From Betaproteobacteria bacterium (GTDB taxonomy: Bacteria; Pseudomonadota; Gammaproteobacteria; Burkholderiales; Rhodocyclaceae): 32,349 nucleotides of DNA. Positions 20,710 through 32,085 of the stretch are shown here, piece after piece. The DNA lies in assembly GCA_009779265.1 (NCBI GenBank), contig WREP01000030.1:1-32349 (forward strand). Direction: 5' to 3'. Under the pieces are notes generated by a model. The model saw only the letters and a list, made by a program, of their open reading frames with translations. It did no database searches and was not told where the DNA came from. The position numbers and the translations under genes are program-made. Positions within the stretch are counted from its first letter, which is position 1. Each line of letters begins with the position of its first letter.

Positions 20710-21612
20710 ATGATGGCGGAACGACGCTTGCAGATCTTTCATGCCGTGGCCGAACACCTGAGCTTCACCCGCGCGGCGGAGGCATTGTTCATGACGCAGC
20801 CGGCGGTGACCTTGCAGATCAAGCATCTGGAAGCGGAGTACGGCACGCGCCTGTTCGAGCGCCGGCCCGGCGGCATTTCGCTGACGCCGGCGGGCGAGTT
20901 GATGCACTCTTACGCCGGGGACATCCTCAAGCTTTCGCGGGAGATGGAAACCCGCCTCGGCGAGATGACCGGGGAGATGCGCGGACTCTTGCGGGTCGGG
21001 GCGAGCGCCTCGGTGGTCGATTTTCTGCCGCGCGCGCTCGGCGAATTCAACGCCCTCTATCCGCAGGTTCGCATCCGCCTGAGCGTCGCCAATTCGGAAA
21101 ATATCGAAAACCGGGTCGGCGCGCATTCGCTCGACGTGGGTCTGCTCGGCGCGCCGGCCAAGCTTGCCGGTCTGGTCTGCCGCGAATGCGGTGGCGATGA
21201 ACTGGTGGTCATCTGCACGCCGGATTATCCGCTGGCGGCGCTGCCTGAGGTGACGCCGAAGCTCTTGGTCGATTACGAATTCATTTCGCAGGAACCCGGC
21301 TCGGGCGGCCGCGCCATGATCGAAGCCTGGTTCAGCGCCCAGCAGGTCGAGCCGCGCCTCCTGAAAACGCAAATGGAACTGGGCAGCCTGGAGGCGCTGA
21401 AAGGCATGGTCGCCACCGGCCTGGGCTTTGCCATCGTGCCGCGCGTGGTGGTGGACAAGGAAGTGCGCCTCGGCGAACTGGTCGCCGTCGCGCTGCAGCC
21501 GGCGCTGCGCAGCACGCTGCGCCTGATTTATCCGCAGGATCGTTTCCAGTCGCGCCTGGTGGCCACTTTCGTCGAATTCGCCGCCGGCATGCTCAGGGAG
21601 GCCGCCATATGA
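20710..21612 (+). CDS. LysR-family transcriptional regulator
   Basis: A 300-residue LysR-type regulator. The N-terminal winged helix-turn-helix reads RLQIFHAVAEHLSFTRAAEALFMTQPAVTLQIKHLEAEYGTRLFERRPGGISLTPAG (about 5-61). A periplasmic-binding-protein-like effector domain follows (LRVGASASVVDFLPRALGEFNALYPQVRIRL...). The helix-turn-helix resembles CysL/CbbR-type members but the effector cannot be told. ATG 20710 and ATG 20713 are adjacent; AGGAG at 20701-20705 suits the second slightly better. It is divergent from lplT and overlaps alr, so both are candidate targets. Confidence 0.9.
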   Translation: MMAERRLQIFHAVAEHLSFTRAAEALFMTQPAVTLQIKHLEAEYGTRLFERRPGGISLTPAGELMHSYAGDILKLSREMETRLGEMTGEMRGLLRVGASASVVDFLPRALGEFNALYPQVRIRLSVANSENIENRVGAHSLDVGLLGAPAKLAGLVCRECGGDELVVICTPDYPLAALPEVTPKLLVDYEFISQEPGSGGRAMIEAWFSAQQVEPRLLKTQMELGSLEALKGMVATGLGFAIVPRVVVDKEVRLGELVAVALQPALRSTLRLIYPQDRFQSRLVATFVEFAAGMLREAAI

Positions 21613-22703
21613 TGGGCCGCCGTCCGCTCCGCGCCCGCATCGACCCGGCCGCCATCCGCGCCAATTACCGGCTGGCGCAAACGCGTTCGCCGGGCGCGGG
21701 CATCTGGGCGGTGATCAAGGCCGACGCCTACGGCCACGGCCAATGGCGGGCCGTCGAGGCGCTGCGCGGCGAGGCCGACGGTTTCGCCCTGCTCGAATGC
21801 GAAAACGCCGTGGCCCTGCGCGAAGCCGGCGTGAGCCAGCCGATCCTGCTGCTCGAAGGCATTTTCGCCGCCGCCGAGGTGACCGCCGTCGTCGAGTACC
21901 GGCTGACGACGGTGGTGCATTGCGCCGAGCAGCTCGAATGGCTGATCGCCGGCCAGCGCCCGGAACAGCCGCTGCGCCTGTATCTGAAACTGAACAGCGG
22001 CATGAACCGCCTCGGCTTCACGGCGGCCACCCTGCCGCGCGCCTGGGAATTGCTGCGCCGCCTGCCGCGAGCGGAAGTCACGCTGATGACGCATTTCGCC
22101 GACGCCGACGGCGAGCGCGGCATCGACTGGCAACTAGAACGCTTTCGCGCCCTGGCCGGCGACTGGCGGGGGCCGCTCAGCCTCGCCAATTCGGCGGCCA
22201 TCCTGCGCCATCCGGCGGCGCACGGCGGCTGGACGCGGCCCGGCATCATGCTCTACGGCGCCAGCCCGTTCGCTGACCAGAGCGCGGCGGCGCTCGGCCT
22301 CGCCCCGGCGATGACGCTGGAAAGCCGCATCATCGCCGTGCAGGACATCGCCGCCGGCGAGCGCGTCGGCTACGGCGGCATTTTCACCGCGCCGCGGCCA
22401 ATGCGCGTCGGCATCGTCGCCTGCGGCTACGCCGACGGCTACCCGCGCCACGCGCCGAACGGCACGCCGCTGGCCGTCGCCGGCCAGTGCACCAGCACCG
22501 TCGGCCGGGTGTCGATGGATCTTCTGGCCTGCGATGTGACCGATATTCCCGCCGCCGGCCCCGGATCGCCGGTGACCCTGTGGGGCGAAGGCGAGGGCGG
22601 CACCGTGCCGGCCGACGAGGTGGCGGCGGCGGCCGGCACCATCGCCTACGAACTGTTCTGCGCCCTGGCCCCGCGCGTGCCGGTCGTACTCGGAAAAATC
22701 TGA
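21609..22703 (+). CDS. alr: Alanine racemase
   Basis: A PLP enzyme converting L-alanine to D-alanine for peptidoglycan. The 364-residue protein has the PLP lysine K37 in WAVIKADAYGHG, the catalytic tyrosine Y255 in ERVGYGGIFTA, LKLNSGMNRLGF, and the C-terminal VSMDLLACDVTD and EGGTVPADEVA...TIAYELFCALAPRVPVV blocks. Starts at 21609 and 21612 are both possible (ATATGATG overlapping the lysR stop). The stop shares one base with the radA start (TGATG). The alr-radA linkage is common in betaproteobacteria. Confidence 0.96.
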   Translation: MMGRRPLRARIDPAAIRANYRLAQTRSPGAGIWAVIKADAYGHGQWRAVEALRGEADGFALLECENAVALREAGVSQPILLLEGIFAAAEVTAVVEYRLTTVVHCAEQLEWLIAGQRPEQPLRLYLKLNSGMNRLGFTAATLPRAWELLRRLPRAEVTLMTHFADADGERGIDWQLERFRALAGDWRGPLSLANSAAILRHPAAHGGWTRPGIMLYGASPFADQSAAALGLAPAMTLESRIIAVQDIAAGERVGYGGIFTAPRPMRVGIVACGYADGYPRHAPNGTPLAVAGQCTSTVGRVSMDLLACDVTDIPAAGPGSPVTLWGEGEGGTVPADEVAAAAGTIAYELFCALAPRVPVVLGKI

Positions 22704-24063
22704 TGGCCAGGGCGAAATCCATCTACGTCTGTAGCGCCTGCGGCGCCAGCAGCCCGAAGTGGCAGGGCCAGTGTCCCGGCTGCGGGGCGTGGAACACCTT
22801 GCTCGAAAGCGTTGCCGAGAAGCCTTCCGAACATCGTTTCGCCTCGCTGGCGCCGGGCGCCCGGTTGTTGAACCTGGCCGACATCGAGGCGCGCGAGATC
22901 GACCGCCTCGCCTCCGGCGTCGGCGAACTCGACCGCGCCCTCGGCGGCGGCCTGGTTGCCGGCGGCGTCGTGCTGATCGGCGGCGATCCCGGCATCGGCA
23001 AGAGCACCCTGCTGTTGCAGGCGCTGGCCCACCTCTCGGCGGCGGGGCGCAAGGCGCTTTATGTCAGCGGTGAGGAATCCGCCGAGCAGGTCGCCCTGCG
23101 CGCCCGCCGCCTCGGCCTTGATACCCGCCGCCTGCCGCTCCTGGCCGAAATCAATCTCGAACGCATCCTCGCCGTCTTGCAGGCCGAACGGCCCGAAGTG
23201 GCGGTCATCGACTCGATCCAGACCCTGTGGTCGGAGGCCCTGAGCAGCGCCCCCGGCTCGGTCGCCCAGGTGCGCGAATGCTCGGCGCAACTCACCCGGC
23301 TGGCCAAGGAAAGCGGCGTCGCCATCGTCCTCGTCGGCCATGTGACCAAGGAAGGCGCGCTGGCCGGGCCGCGCGTGCTCGAACACATCGTCGATACCGT
23401 GCTCTATTTCGAGGGCGACACGCATTCCAGCTTCCGCCTCGTGCGGGCGGTCAAAAACCGCTTCGGCGCGGTCAACGAACTGGGCGTTTTCGCCATGACC
23501 GAAACCGGGCTGAAAGGCGTCAGCAACCCGTCGGCGCTGTTCCTCTCGCAACACGGTCAGGAAGTGCCCGGCTCCTGCGTGATGGTGACGCAGGAAGGCA
23601 CGCGGCCGCTCCTGGTCGAAATCCAGGCGCTGGTCGACGGCGCTCACGGCAACCCGCGCCGGCTCACCGTCGGACTCGACGCCCAGCGCCTCGCCATGCT
23701 GCTGGCCGTGCTGCACCGCCACGCCGGCATCGGCTGCTTCGATCAGGATGTTTTCGTCAATGCCGTCGGCGGCGTCAAAATCGCCGAGCCGGCAGCCGAT
23801 CTGGCGGTGCTCATCGCCATCGCCTCGTCGCTGAAAAACCGCGCCCTGCCGCCCAAACTGGTGGTTTTTGGCGAAATCGGCCTGGCTGGCGAATCCGCCC
23901 CGCCCCGCGCGGCCAGGAGCGCCTGCGCGAAGCCGCCAAACTCGGCTTTACCCAGGCACTGATCCCCGAAGCCAACCAACCGAAACGCCCCATCCCCGGC
24001 ATGACGACCATCGCCGTGCGGCGGGTCGAGGAAGCGGTGGCGAGGTTGCGGGAACTGGATTGA
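22703..24063 (+). pseudogene. radA: DNA repair protein RadA, frameshifted near the C-terminus
   Basis: RadA is a RecA-related branch-migration helicase for recombination intermediates. Visible are the zinc finger C10-C13-C24-C27, Walker A GGDPGIGKS (93-101), the KNRFG motif (251-255) and the Lon-like C-terminal domain. After residue 397 (GEIGLAGE) the frame breaks: the expected continuation IRPAPRGQERLREAAKLGFTQALIPEAN... resumes in another frame and runs to the stop at 24063. One added base near 23892 (reading GAAATCC instead of GAATCC) would restore a 453-residue protein of normal length. As written the product is 419 residues with a foreign tail. The lesion sits in an A-run, so sequencing error is at least as likely as mutation. 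Confidence 0.9.
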
Positions 24064-24096
24064 GCGGCACTGATTGAAATTCAGGCCAAACCACAT

Positions 24097-24501
24097 ATGC
24101 CCTATATCATCGGTTTCGTAAAACCTGTTCAAATTGCCGATTCCGAGCGGTACATCAACGATTGCTGTATCGGTGGAGATATTGTTCTCGATTGGCTGTT
24201 GCCGACACTCCGTGAACGATACGGTGGCGACCTTCAGTCGAGTCAGGAAGATTGGGGCTGGTTTGTCTGGTTTGAGCAGTCGGGCGTCAAACTGGCGGTC
24301 GATGTCCACACCGACGACAGCAAGCGTGGAGAGTTTCGGCTTCATCTCACATCGCGCAAGCCGCGATTTCTGCTTGGCGCGAAGATTCAGGACGCGCCAG
24401 AGCTGGAGCAACTGCGGGATCTGGTGCTGTCCCGATTGCAGTCATGGCCGGTGGAACGCTTCAATATCGAACAGGTGGATGAGAAATACATGCCGATTTG
24501 A
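24097..24501 (+). CDS. Conserved-looking hypothetical protein, 134 residues
   Basis: I do not recognise a characterised family. The protein is soluble, slightly acidic and rich in aromatic residues (EDWGWFVWFEQSG), with a HLTSRKPRFLLGAKIQD block and no signal peptide or membrane segment. Codon use looks less GC-biased than that of its neighbours, suggesting acquisition. No clear ribosome binding site precedes the ATG. It lies 33 bp after radA and 41 bp before a damaged VOC-family gene. Compact orphan proteins of this type are often immunity or accessory proteins, but nothing here shows it. Confidence 0.7.
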   Translation: MPYIIGFVKPVQIADSERYINDCCIGGDIVLDWLLPTLRERYGGDLQSSQEDWGWFVWFEQSGVKLAVDVHTDDSKRGEFRLHLTSRKPRFLLGAKIQDAPELEQLRDLVLSRLQSWPVERFNIEQVDEKYMPI

Positions 24502-24542
24502 AATGCGTCGGTGTTCATCACGCTTCATAAAAAGGATCAACC

Positions 24543-24928
24543 ATGCTCACCCAATTGCTCGAATTATCCCCCTGCATCACCACAGCCAAGGTCAGCTTTA
24601 TGTTCAGCATTTCGGCGCGAGGGTTACTTTCGATTGCGGGTGGTACGTCAATCTCCAATTGGGCGCGGGGGCCGCTCTGCAATTCATGGCGCCTCAAGGC
24701 GATCAGCCGGCCTGCAAGCCGGCTGGTCTGACGTACAACCTTTGCGTCGCTGAAGTCGATGCCGAATTCGCGGCGCTGACTGCTGCCGGGCTGGTTCCGC
24801 TCATGCCTCTCGAAGATCATCCGTGGGGAGATCGCGGCTTTGCCGTGCAAGAACCCAATGGCATCGTTCTCTATATCTATTCTGAACGCGAGCCAAGCCC
24901 TGAGTTCAAGCAGTACTACAAATCCTGA
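24543..24928 (+). pseudogene. VOC/glyoxalase-family protein, damaged 5' end
   Basis: From about 24604 one frame encodes a clear VOC (glyoxalase/bleomycin-resistance) domain: YVQHFGARVTFDCGWYV, LQFMAPQGDQ, GLTYNLCVAEVDAEFAALTAAGL, MPLEDHPWGDRGFAVQEPNGIVLYIY and a SPEFKQYYKS end. The only well-placed start, ATG 24543 behind AAGGA, is in a different frame. Between them lie homopolymers (CACCCAA, TCCCCCTG, CTTTATG) where small indels would restore MLTN...YPCITT...FYVQHFG. A net change of minus two or plus one base is needed. An ATG at 24503 opens the body frame but gives an N-terminus unlike the family. Substrate unknown. Confidence 0.75.
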
Positions 24929-24985
24929 GCGGGTGGCAAAGTCGCCAGTTGAAATCCCCATGCCCCAGCCATTGAGAAAACGCCC

Positions 24986-27472
24986 ATGATCGCCCTGGCC
25001 TGGCGGCTGCTGGGGCGGGAGTTGCGCTCGGGCGAATTGCGCCTTTTGTTCGCCGCGCTTGCGCTCGCCGTGGCGGCGGTGACTGCCGTCGGCTTTTTCG
25101 CCGACCGCGTGCATGGTGCGCTCGAACGCGGGGCGCGGCAGTTGCTGGGCGGCGATCTGGCGCTCAGCGCCGAGCATCCGCTGCCCGACGCCTATCGCGA
25201 AGAAGCGGCGCGGCGGCGGGTCGAGGTGGCGGAAACCCTGAGCTTCCCGAGCATGGTCGGTTTTGCCGGCGCGGTGCAACTGGCCGACATCAAGGCGGTC
25301 AGCGCCGCTTATCCCTTGCGCGGCAGCTTGTCGGCGGCATCCCGTCTGGGCGAGGCCGGCGCGCCGGTCGATGGCGGGCCGCGGGCGGGCACGGTCTGGC
25401 TCGACGAGCGCCTGGCGACGGCACTGCGGGCGACGCCCGGCGATGTCGTCATGGTCGGCCGGGCCTCGTTGCGGGTGGCGGCCATCCTGACGCTGGAACC
25501 GGATCGCGGCATCGGCTTTTTCAACCTCGGGCCGCGCCTTTTGCTGCACCTCGACGACATTCCGGCCAGCGGCCTCGTGCAATTCGGTTCGCGCCTGCGC
25601 TACCGCCTGCTGCTGGCCGGCGAGGATAGCGCCATCGACGGTCTGCGCGGCTGGCTGCAAACGCGGCTGACGCCCGGCGAGCGCCTCGAAGACATGAGCA
25701 ACGCCCGGCCGGAAATCCGCAACGCCCTGGAACGGGCCGAGCGTTTCCTCGGCCTGGCGACGCTGCTTACCGTGATCCTCGCCGCCGTCGCCGTGGCCCT
25801 GGCGGCGCGCCGTTACCTGCAACGCCATCTCGACGCCTGCGCCGTGATGCGCTGCCTGGGCATGACCCAGAAGCGCCTGCTCGGCCTGCATGCCCTGCTG
25901 TTCTTCTGGCTGGCGCTGGTCGCGGCGGTGGCGGGCAGTCTGCTCGGGCTGGCCGCACATTTCCTGCTCGTCGAGGGCTTGCGCGGCTTGTTGACCGTGC
26001 CTCTGCCGCCCCCCGGCTGGCGGCCGCTCGGCCACGGCGCGGCGGTGGCGGCGGTGCTGCTGTTTGGTTTTGCCCTGCCGCCGCTGCTGCAATTAGCCAA
26101 GGTGCCGACCCTGCGCGTGCTGCGCCGCGAACTCGGGCCGCCCCGGTTGTCGCGCCTCGGTGGCTATCTGCTCGGCTGCCTGCTGCTCGGCGGCTTGATC
26201 GTCGCCGTCGCCGGCAATGTCCGTCTCGGCATGCTGGCGCTTGCCGGATTCGCCGGGGCGCTGGCGCTTTTCTGGCTGCTCGCCCGCCTGCTGCTGGCCG
26301 GCGTTTCCCGCCTGCGCGGCATCGGCGGACCGGGCTGGCGGCAGGGCCTCGCCAGCCTCGCCCGGCAGGCGCCGGCCGCCAGTCTGCAAATCGTTGCGCT
26401 GGCGGTTGGCATCATGGCCCTGCTGCTGCTTACCGTCACCCGCGGTGAATTGCTCGCCGCCTGGACCCGCTCCCTGCCTGCGGATGCGCCCAACCGCTTC
26501 GTCATCAACATCCAGCCCGAGCAGCGGGCCGAGGTGGCGCAAGTCCTGACCGCCGCCGGGGTGGAGGCCGAACTGGCGCCGATGGTGCGCGCCCGCCTCC
26601 TGCGCATCGCCGGGCGGTCGGTGGCGGCGGCCAGCTATCCCGATGACGAGCGCGCCCAGCGCCTGATCGAGCGCGAATTCAATCTCTCCTGGCGCGCCGC
26701 GCTGCCGCCCGCCAACCGCATCACCGCCGGGCGCTGGTTCGCGCCGCAGGAAAACGGGCAGGCTCTCGCCTCGGTCGAGGAAGGGCTGGCCCGTACCCTC
26801 GGCATCGCCCTCGGCGATGAACTCGTCTTCTCCGTCGCCGGCAACGAGCGGACGGTGCGCGTCAGTAGCCTGCGCAAACTGGACTGGGACTCGATGCGCG
26901 TCAATTTCTTCGTCCTCACGCCGCCGGGCGTCATCGACGACCTGCCGGCCAGCTACATCACCAGCTTCCACCTGCCGCCCTCCGAAACCCGGCTCGGCGT
27001 CGAACTGGTCGGCCGCTTCCCGAACCTGACGGTGATCGACATCACCGCCGTCATCGCGCAACTGAACGCGGTCATGGAACAGGTGGCCGGGGCGGTGCGC
27101 TTCGTTTTCCTGTTCACCCTGCTGGCCGGCGGCATCGTGCTCTATGCGGCGCTACTCACACTGCTCGACGAGCGCCGCCACGCCCTCGCGGTGATGCGCG
27201 CCCTCGGCGCCCGCCGCCGGCAACTGGCGGCGGCGCTACTGGCCGAACTGGCAATCATCGGCGGCAGCGCCGGCCTCTTGGCAGCCGGCGGCGCGTTGCT
27301 GGTCGGCCAGATAATCGCCTGGCAGATATTCCAACTGGAACTCGCCCCGGCCCTGTGGCTGCCGCCGCTGGCCGCGCTGGGCGGCGCGCTGGCCGCCATC
27401 GCCGCCGGCTGGTGGGCCGTCCGCCGCCTGCTGGCGATCCCGCCGCTGGCGGTGCTGCGGAGCGGGGAGTGA
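24986..27472 (+). CDS. FtsX-like ABC transporter permease (YbbP type)
   Basis: An 828-residue inner-membrane protein with the layout of YbbP-type permeases: one N-terminal helix (about 17-38), a periplasmic domain, a first FtsX block of helices (about 255-345), further helices, a second periplasmic domain, and a C-terminal FtsX block (LFTLLAGGIVLYAALLTLLDERRHALAVMRALGARRRQL). Family members pair with a LolD/YbbA-like ATPase, and a mechanical role or envelope-lipid role is discussed. No ATPase gene lies in the window; in E. coli ybbA is directly upstream of ybbP. The nearest upstream genes here are the lower-GC pair at 24097-24928, which may have been inserted between them. Confidence 0.88.
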   Translation: MIALAWRLLGRELRSGELRLLFAALALAVAAVTAVGFFADRVHGALERGARQLLGGDLALSAEHPLPDAYREEAARRRVEVAETLSFPSMVGFAGAVQLADIKAVSAAYPLRGSLSAASRLGEAGAPVDGGPRAGTVWLDERLATALRATPGDVVMVGRASLRVAAILTLEPDRGIGFFNLGPRLLLHLDDIPASGLVQFGSRLRYRLLLAGEDSAIDGLRGWLQTRLTPGERLEDMSNARPEIRNALERAERFLGLATLLTVILAAVAVALAARRYLQRHLDACAVMRCLGMTQKRLLGLHALLFFWLALVAAVAGSLLGLAAHFLLVEGLRGLLTVPLPPPGWRPLGHGAAVAAVLLFGFALPPLLQLAKVPTLRVLRRELGPPRLSRLGGYLLGCLLLGGLIVAVAGNVRLGMLALAGFAGALALFWLLARLLLAGVSRLRGIGGPGWRQGLASLARQAPAASLQIVALAVGIMALLLLTVTRGELLAAWTRSLPADAPNRFVINIQPEQRAEVAQVLTAAGVEAELAPMVRARLLRIAGRSVAAASYPDDERAQRLIEREFNLSWRAALPPANRITAGRWFAPQENGQALASVEEGLARTLGIALGDELVFSVAGNERTVRVSSLRKLDWDSMRVNFFVLTPPGVIDDLPASYITSFHLPPSETRLGVELVGRFPNLTVIDITAVIAQLNAVMEQVAGAVRFVFLFTLLAGGIVLYAALLTLLDERRHALAVMRALGARRRQLAAALLAELAIIGGSAGLLAAGGALLVGQIIAWQIFQLELAPALWLPPLAALGGALAAIAAGWWAVRRLLAIPPLAVLRSGE

Positions 27473-27587
27473 GCGGTCGGGTAAAATCCGCTAATCCCTT
27501 CTATCCCGCCAAAGCGTATGACTCGCCTTCCAACAGAGCAATCATTCGAGATTTGGAGTAAGCGGCTAGCAAATAAAAAAGGACGCG

Positions 27588-29057
27588 ATGACCGAAGCTG
27601 AACTCCTGCAACTGCTGGCGCACGGCGAAGACAGTCGCCGCCAGTTCAAGCGCGACGCCACCAACGCCGACAGTCTGGCCGCCGAGTTGGTTGCTTTTGC
27701 CAACAGTGGCGGCGGCCAGTTGTTTCTCGGCGTGGCCGACGATGGCTCGGTCGCGGGGCTGGATGCCACCGCTGTGCGGCGCTTGAATCAGTTGCTCGGC
27801 AACGCCGCCACGCAGAACGTGCGGCCGTCGGTGCATCCGCAGACCGAGAACGTGATGACCACGCAGGGCATCGTGATCGTGGTCGATGTGCCCGATGGCA
27901 TCGCCAAGCCCTATGTCGATCATCAGGGCCGCATCTGGGTCAAGCAAGGGGCGGACAAGCGCCATGTCACGTCGCGGGAGGAATTGCAGCGCATGTTCCA
28001 ACGCTCCGGTCTGGTTCGCGCCGATCGGGTGCCGGTGGCGGGAGCGACGTCGGCTGATCTCGACGACAAGGCTTTTCAAGGCTACTTCACCCGCCGCTAC
28101 GGCCAGAGCGACGAGTACGCCGAGCTTGCCGGTTTGCCGCTGGATCAAGTGCTGCACAACATCGGCCTGGGCGATGGCCGCGAGTTGAACCTGTCTGGCG
28201 TGGTGCTCTTTGGCCGTAACACGCAGCGCTGGTTTCCCGCCTTTCTGGTCGCCGCCGTGGCCTTCCCCGGCACCAAACTCGCCGATAACCGCTACCTGGA
28301 TACGGAAAACATTTACGGAACGTTGCCGGAACTGTTCCGGGGCAGCCTCGCGTTCATCAAGCGCAATTTGCACCATGTGCAGCGCGGGCGCGGCTTCAAT
28401 ACGCCGGGCGAACTGGAAATTCCCGAGGGCGCATTGGTCGAGCTGCTGGTTAATGCGCTGGTCCACCGGGATTACTTCACCAGCGCCCCGATCCGCATCT
28501 TCGTGTTCGCCGACCGGGTGGAGATCATCAACCCCGGTGATCTGCCCGACAGCCTGAGCCTGGAGGAAATTCGGCAAGGCAAGGTCAATCGCCGCAATCC
28601 GACGCTGGCCGAACATGCGTTTCACCTGCTGCCGTATCGCGGCCTGGGAACGGGAATTACGCGCGCGCTGGAGGAATGGCCGCGGATCACGTTTGTCGAT
28701 GAGCCGGGCGGAAATCAGTTCAAGGCGGTATGCCAGCGCCCGGCGCCGGAGTGGGAGAGTGCGACCGACCAAGTCACCCCTCAAGTCACCCCTCAAGTCA
28801 CCCCTCAAGTCACCCCCGAAGTCGGGCGCTTGCTTGCCATGCTGGATGGAGAAATGGGGCGGGCCGACTTGCAGATCGTCCTGGGTTTGAGGGATTTGGT
28901 GAATTTCCGCGATGCTTACCTGCGCCCGGCGTTGGCGGCTGGATTCATCGAGATGACTATTCCAGACAAACCCAATAGCCGCCGGCAAAAATACCGTCTG
29001 ACCGATCACGGGCGGCTGGCGTTGCAATCACTTTCAAAGAAGCCGCCAACGCCATGA
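27588..29057 (+). CDS. AlbA_2/Schlafen-type and RecG-like HATPase_c_4 regulator
   Basis: This 489-residue protein has an N-terminal AlbA_2 (Schlafen-like) domain (EDSRRQFKRDATNADSLAAELVAFANSGGGQLFLGVADDG), a central ATPase-like region with GALVELLVNALVHRDYF, VEIINPGDLPDSL and NPTLAEHAFHLLPYRGLGTGI as in the family often misnamed ATP-dependent DNA helicase RecG-related, and a C-terminal winged helix (about 413-480). The two parts are joined by four Q-V-T-P repeats (395-410). Members are thought to be transcriptional regulators or defence-associated proteins; function is unproven. AAGGA lies before ATG 27588. The gene stands alone and probably belongs to the accessory genome. Confidence 0.85.
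   Translation: MTEAELLQLLAHGEDSRRQFKRDATNADSLAAELVAFANSGGGQLFLGVADDGSVAGLDATAVRRLNQLLGNAATQNVRPSVHPQTENVMTTQGIVIVVDVPDGIAKPYVDHQGRIWVKQGADKRHVTSREELQRMFQRSGLVRADRVPVAGATSADLDDKAFQGYFTRRYGQSDEYAELAGLPLDQVLHNIGLGDGRELNLSGVVLFGRNTQRWFPAFLVAAVAFPGTKLADNRYLDTENIYGTLPELFRGSLAFIKRNLHHVQRGRGFNTPGELEIPEGALVELLVNALVHRDYFTSAPIRIFVFADRVEIINPGDLPDSLSLEEIRQGKVNRRNPTLAEHAFHLLPYRGLGTGITRALEEWPRITFVDEPGGNQFKAVCQRPAPEWESATDQVTPQVTPQVTPQVTPEVGRLLAMLDGEMGRADLQIVLGLRDLVNFRDAYLRPALAAGFIEMTIPDKPNSRRQKYRLTDHGRLALQSLSKKPPTP
28770..28817 (+). repeat. In-frame 12-bp tandem repeat encoding QVTP
   Basis: Four tandem copies of CAAGTCACCCCT (the last ends in CCC), then a fifth partial GAAGTC. Each codes Gln-Val-Thr-Pro, forming a linker between the ATPase-like region and the C-terminal winged helix of the gene at 27588. 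Because the unit is 12 bp, copy-number changes keep the frame and alter linker length only. Confidence 0.95.
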
Positions 29058-29111
29058 GCGGGCAATGGTCAAAGATATGGAAATAGTCTGCCCCACTGAG
29101 CCGTTACATTG

Positions 29112-31487
<2,376 letters not shown>

Positions 31488-31489
31488 CA

Positions 31490-31501
31490 TAAAATCGCCG
31501 G
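31490..31501 (+). promoter_or_regulatory. Candidate leaderless promoter of the globin gene
   Basis: TAAAAT at 31490-31495 lies six bases before the globin ATG at 31502, the same spacing as before ispD. The intervening cgccgg offers no good Shine-Dalgarno match. The site lies in the 14-bp gap after ygiQ, so the globin might also be cotranscribed with ygiQ. No -35 box is evident. Confidence 0.4.
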
Positions 31502-31885
31502 ATGGAAACGACTACCTACGAAAAAATCGGCGGCGAGGCGACTGTCGCCCAATTGTGCGACTGCTTTTATGCCCGCATGGACAGCGCGCCGCAATTCGCC
31601 GAACTGCGCGCCATGCACCCGGCGGACCTGCAAAGCTCGCGCGACAAGCTGTTCATGTTCCTTTCCGGCTGGCTCGGCGGCCCCGACCTGTTCGTCGAGA
31701 AGTTCGGCCACCCCCGCCTGCGGGGACGGCACATGCCCTTCGCCATCGGCATCAAGGAGCGCGACCAGTGGGTGGCATGTATGGTGCTGGCGATGGAAGA
31801 TGTCGGCATCGACCCGGCAATCCGCGCCAAGTTGCTGGAAAACTTCTTCAACACGGCCGACTTCATGCGCAATAAAGAGGGTTGA
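31502..31885 (+). CDS. Group II truncated hemoglobin
   Basis: A 127-residue globin with the short 2-on-2 fold. Y23 at position B10, the proximal histidine H77 in GHPRLRGRHMPF (F8), and W90 in ERDQWVACM at G8 are the hallmarks of group II (trHbO). FNTADFMRN at the end is also typical. These cytoplasmic proteins bind haem and react with oxygen, nitric oxide or peroxides; the role here is unknown. Length is normal and no signal peptide is present. Confidence 0.94.
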   Translation: METTTYEKIGGEATVAQLCDCFYARMDSAPQFAELRAMHPADLQSSRDKLFMFLSGWLGGPDLFVEKFGHPRLRGRHMPFAIGIKERDQWVACMVLAMEDVGIDPAIRAKLLENFFNTADFMRNKEG

Positions 31886-32085
31886 GGCTTTGCGCGGCAG
31901 GGCAAGCGCCTGGGCCGTCGTAATGAGCGAAAAGCAATAACAGCCGCCACGCCTGCGGTGCGCGGTTGCGCGGCCGCCGCGCGCGACGACCGCTCGTTTG
32001 AAGCGCCTGGCTTGGCTGTTCTCAATCCGTGGCTGGCCCCTTGCTATCCGCTCCGTCCTGAAGAGACTGTCGCGAAAGCCCGATA

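Noticed and set aside
23885-23900. Programmed frameshift in radA
   Set aside because: No slippery heptamer at the break, and RadA is not known to use recoding.
27518-27601. 27-codon open frame before the AlbA_2 gene (MTRLPTEQSFEIWSKRLANK...)
   Set aside because: Plausible composition and an upstream TAAAAT at 27482, but no ribosome binding site and no recognisable similarity; could be a leader peptide or a remnant.
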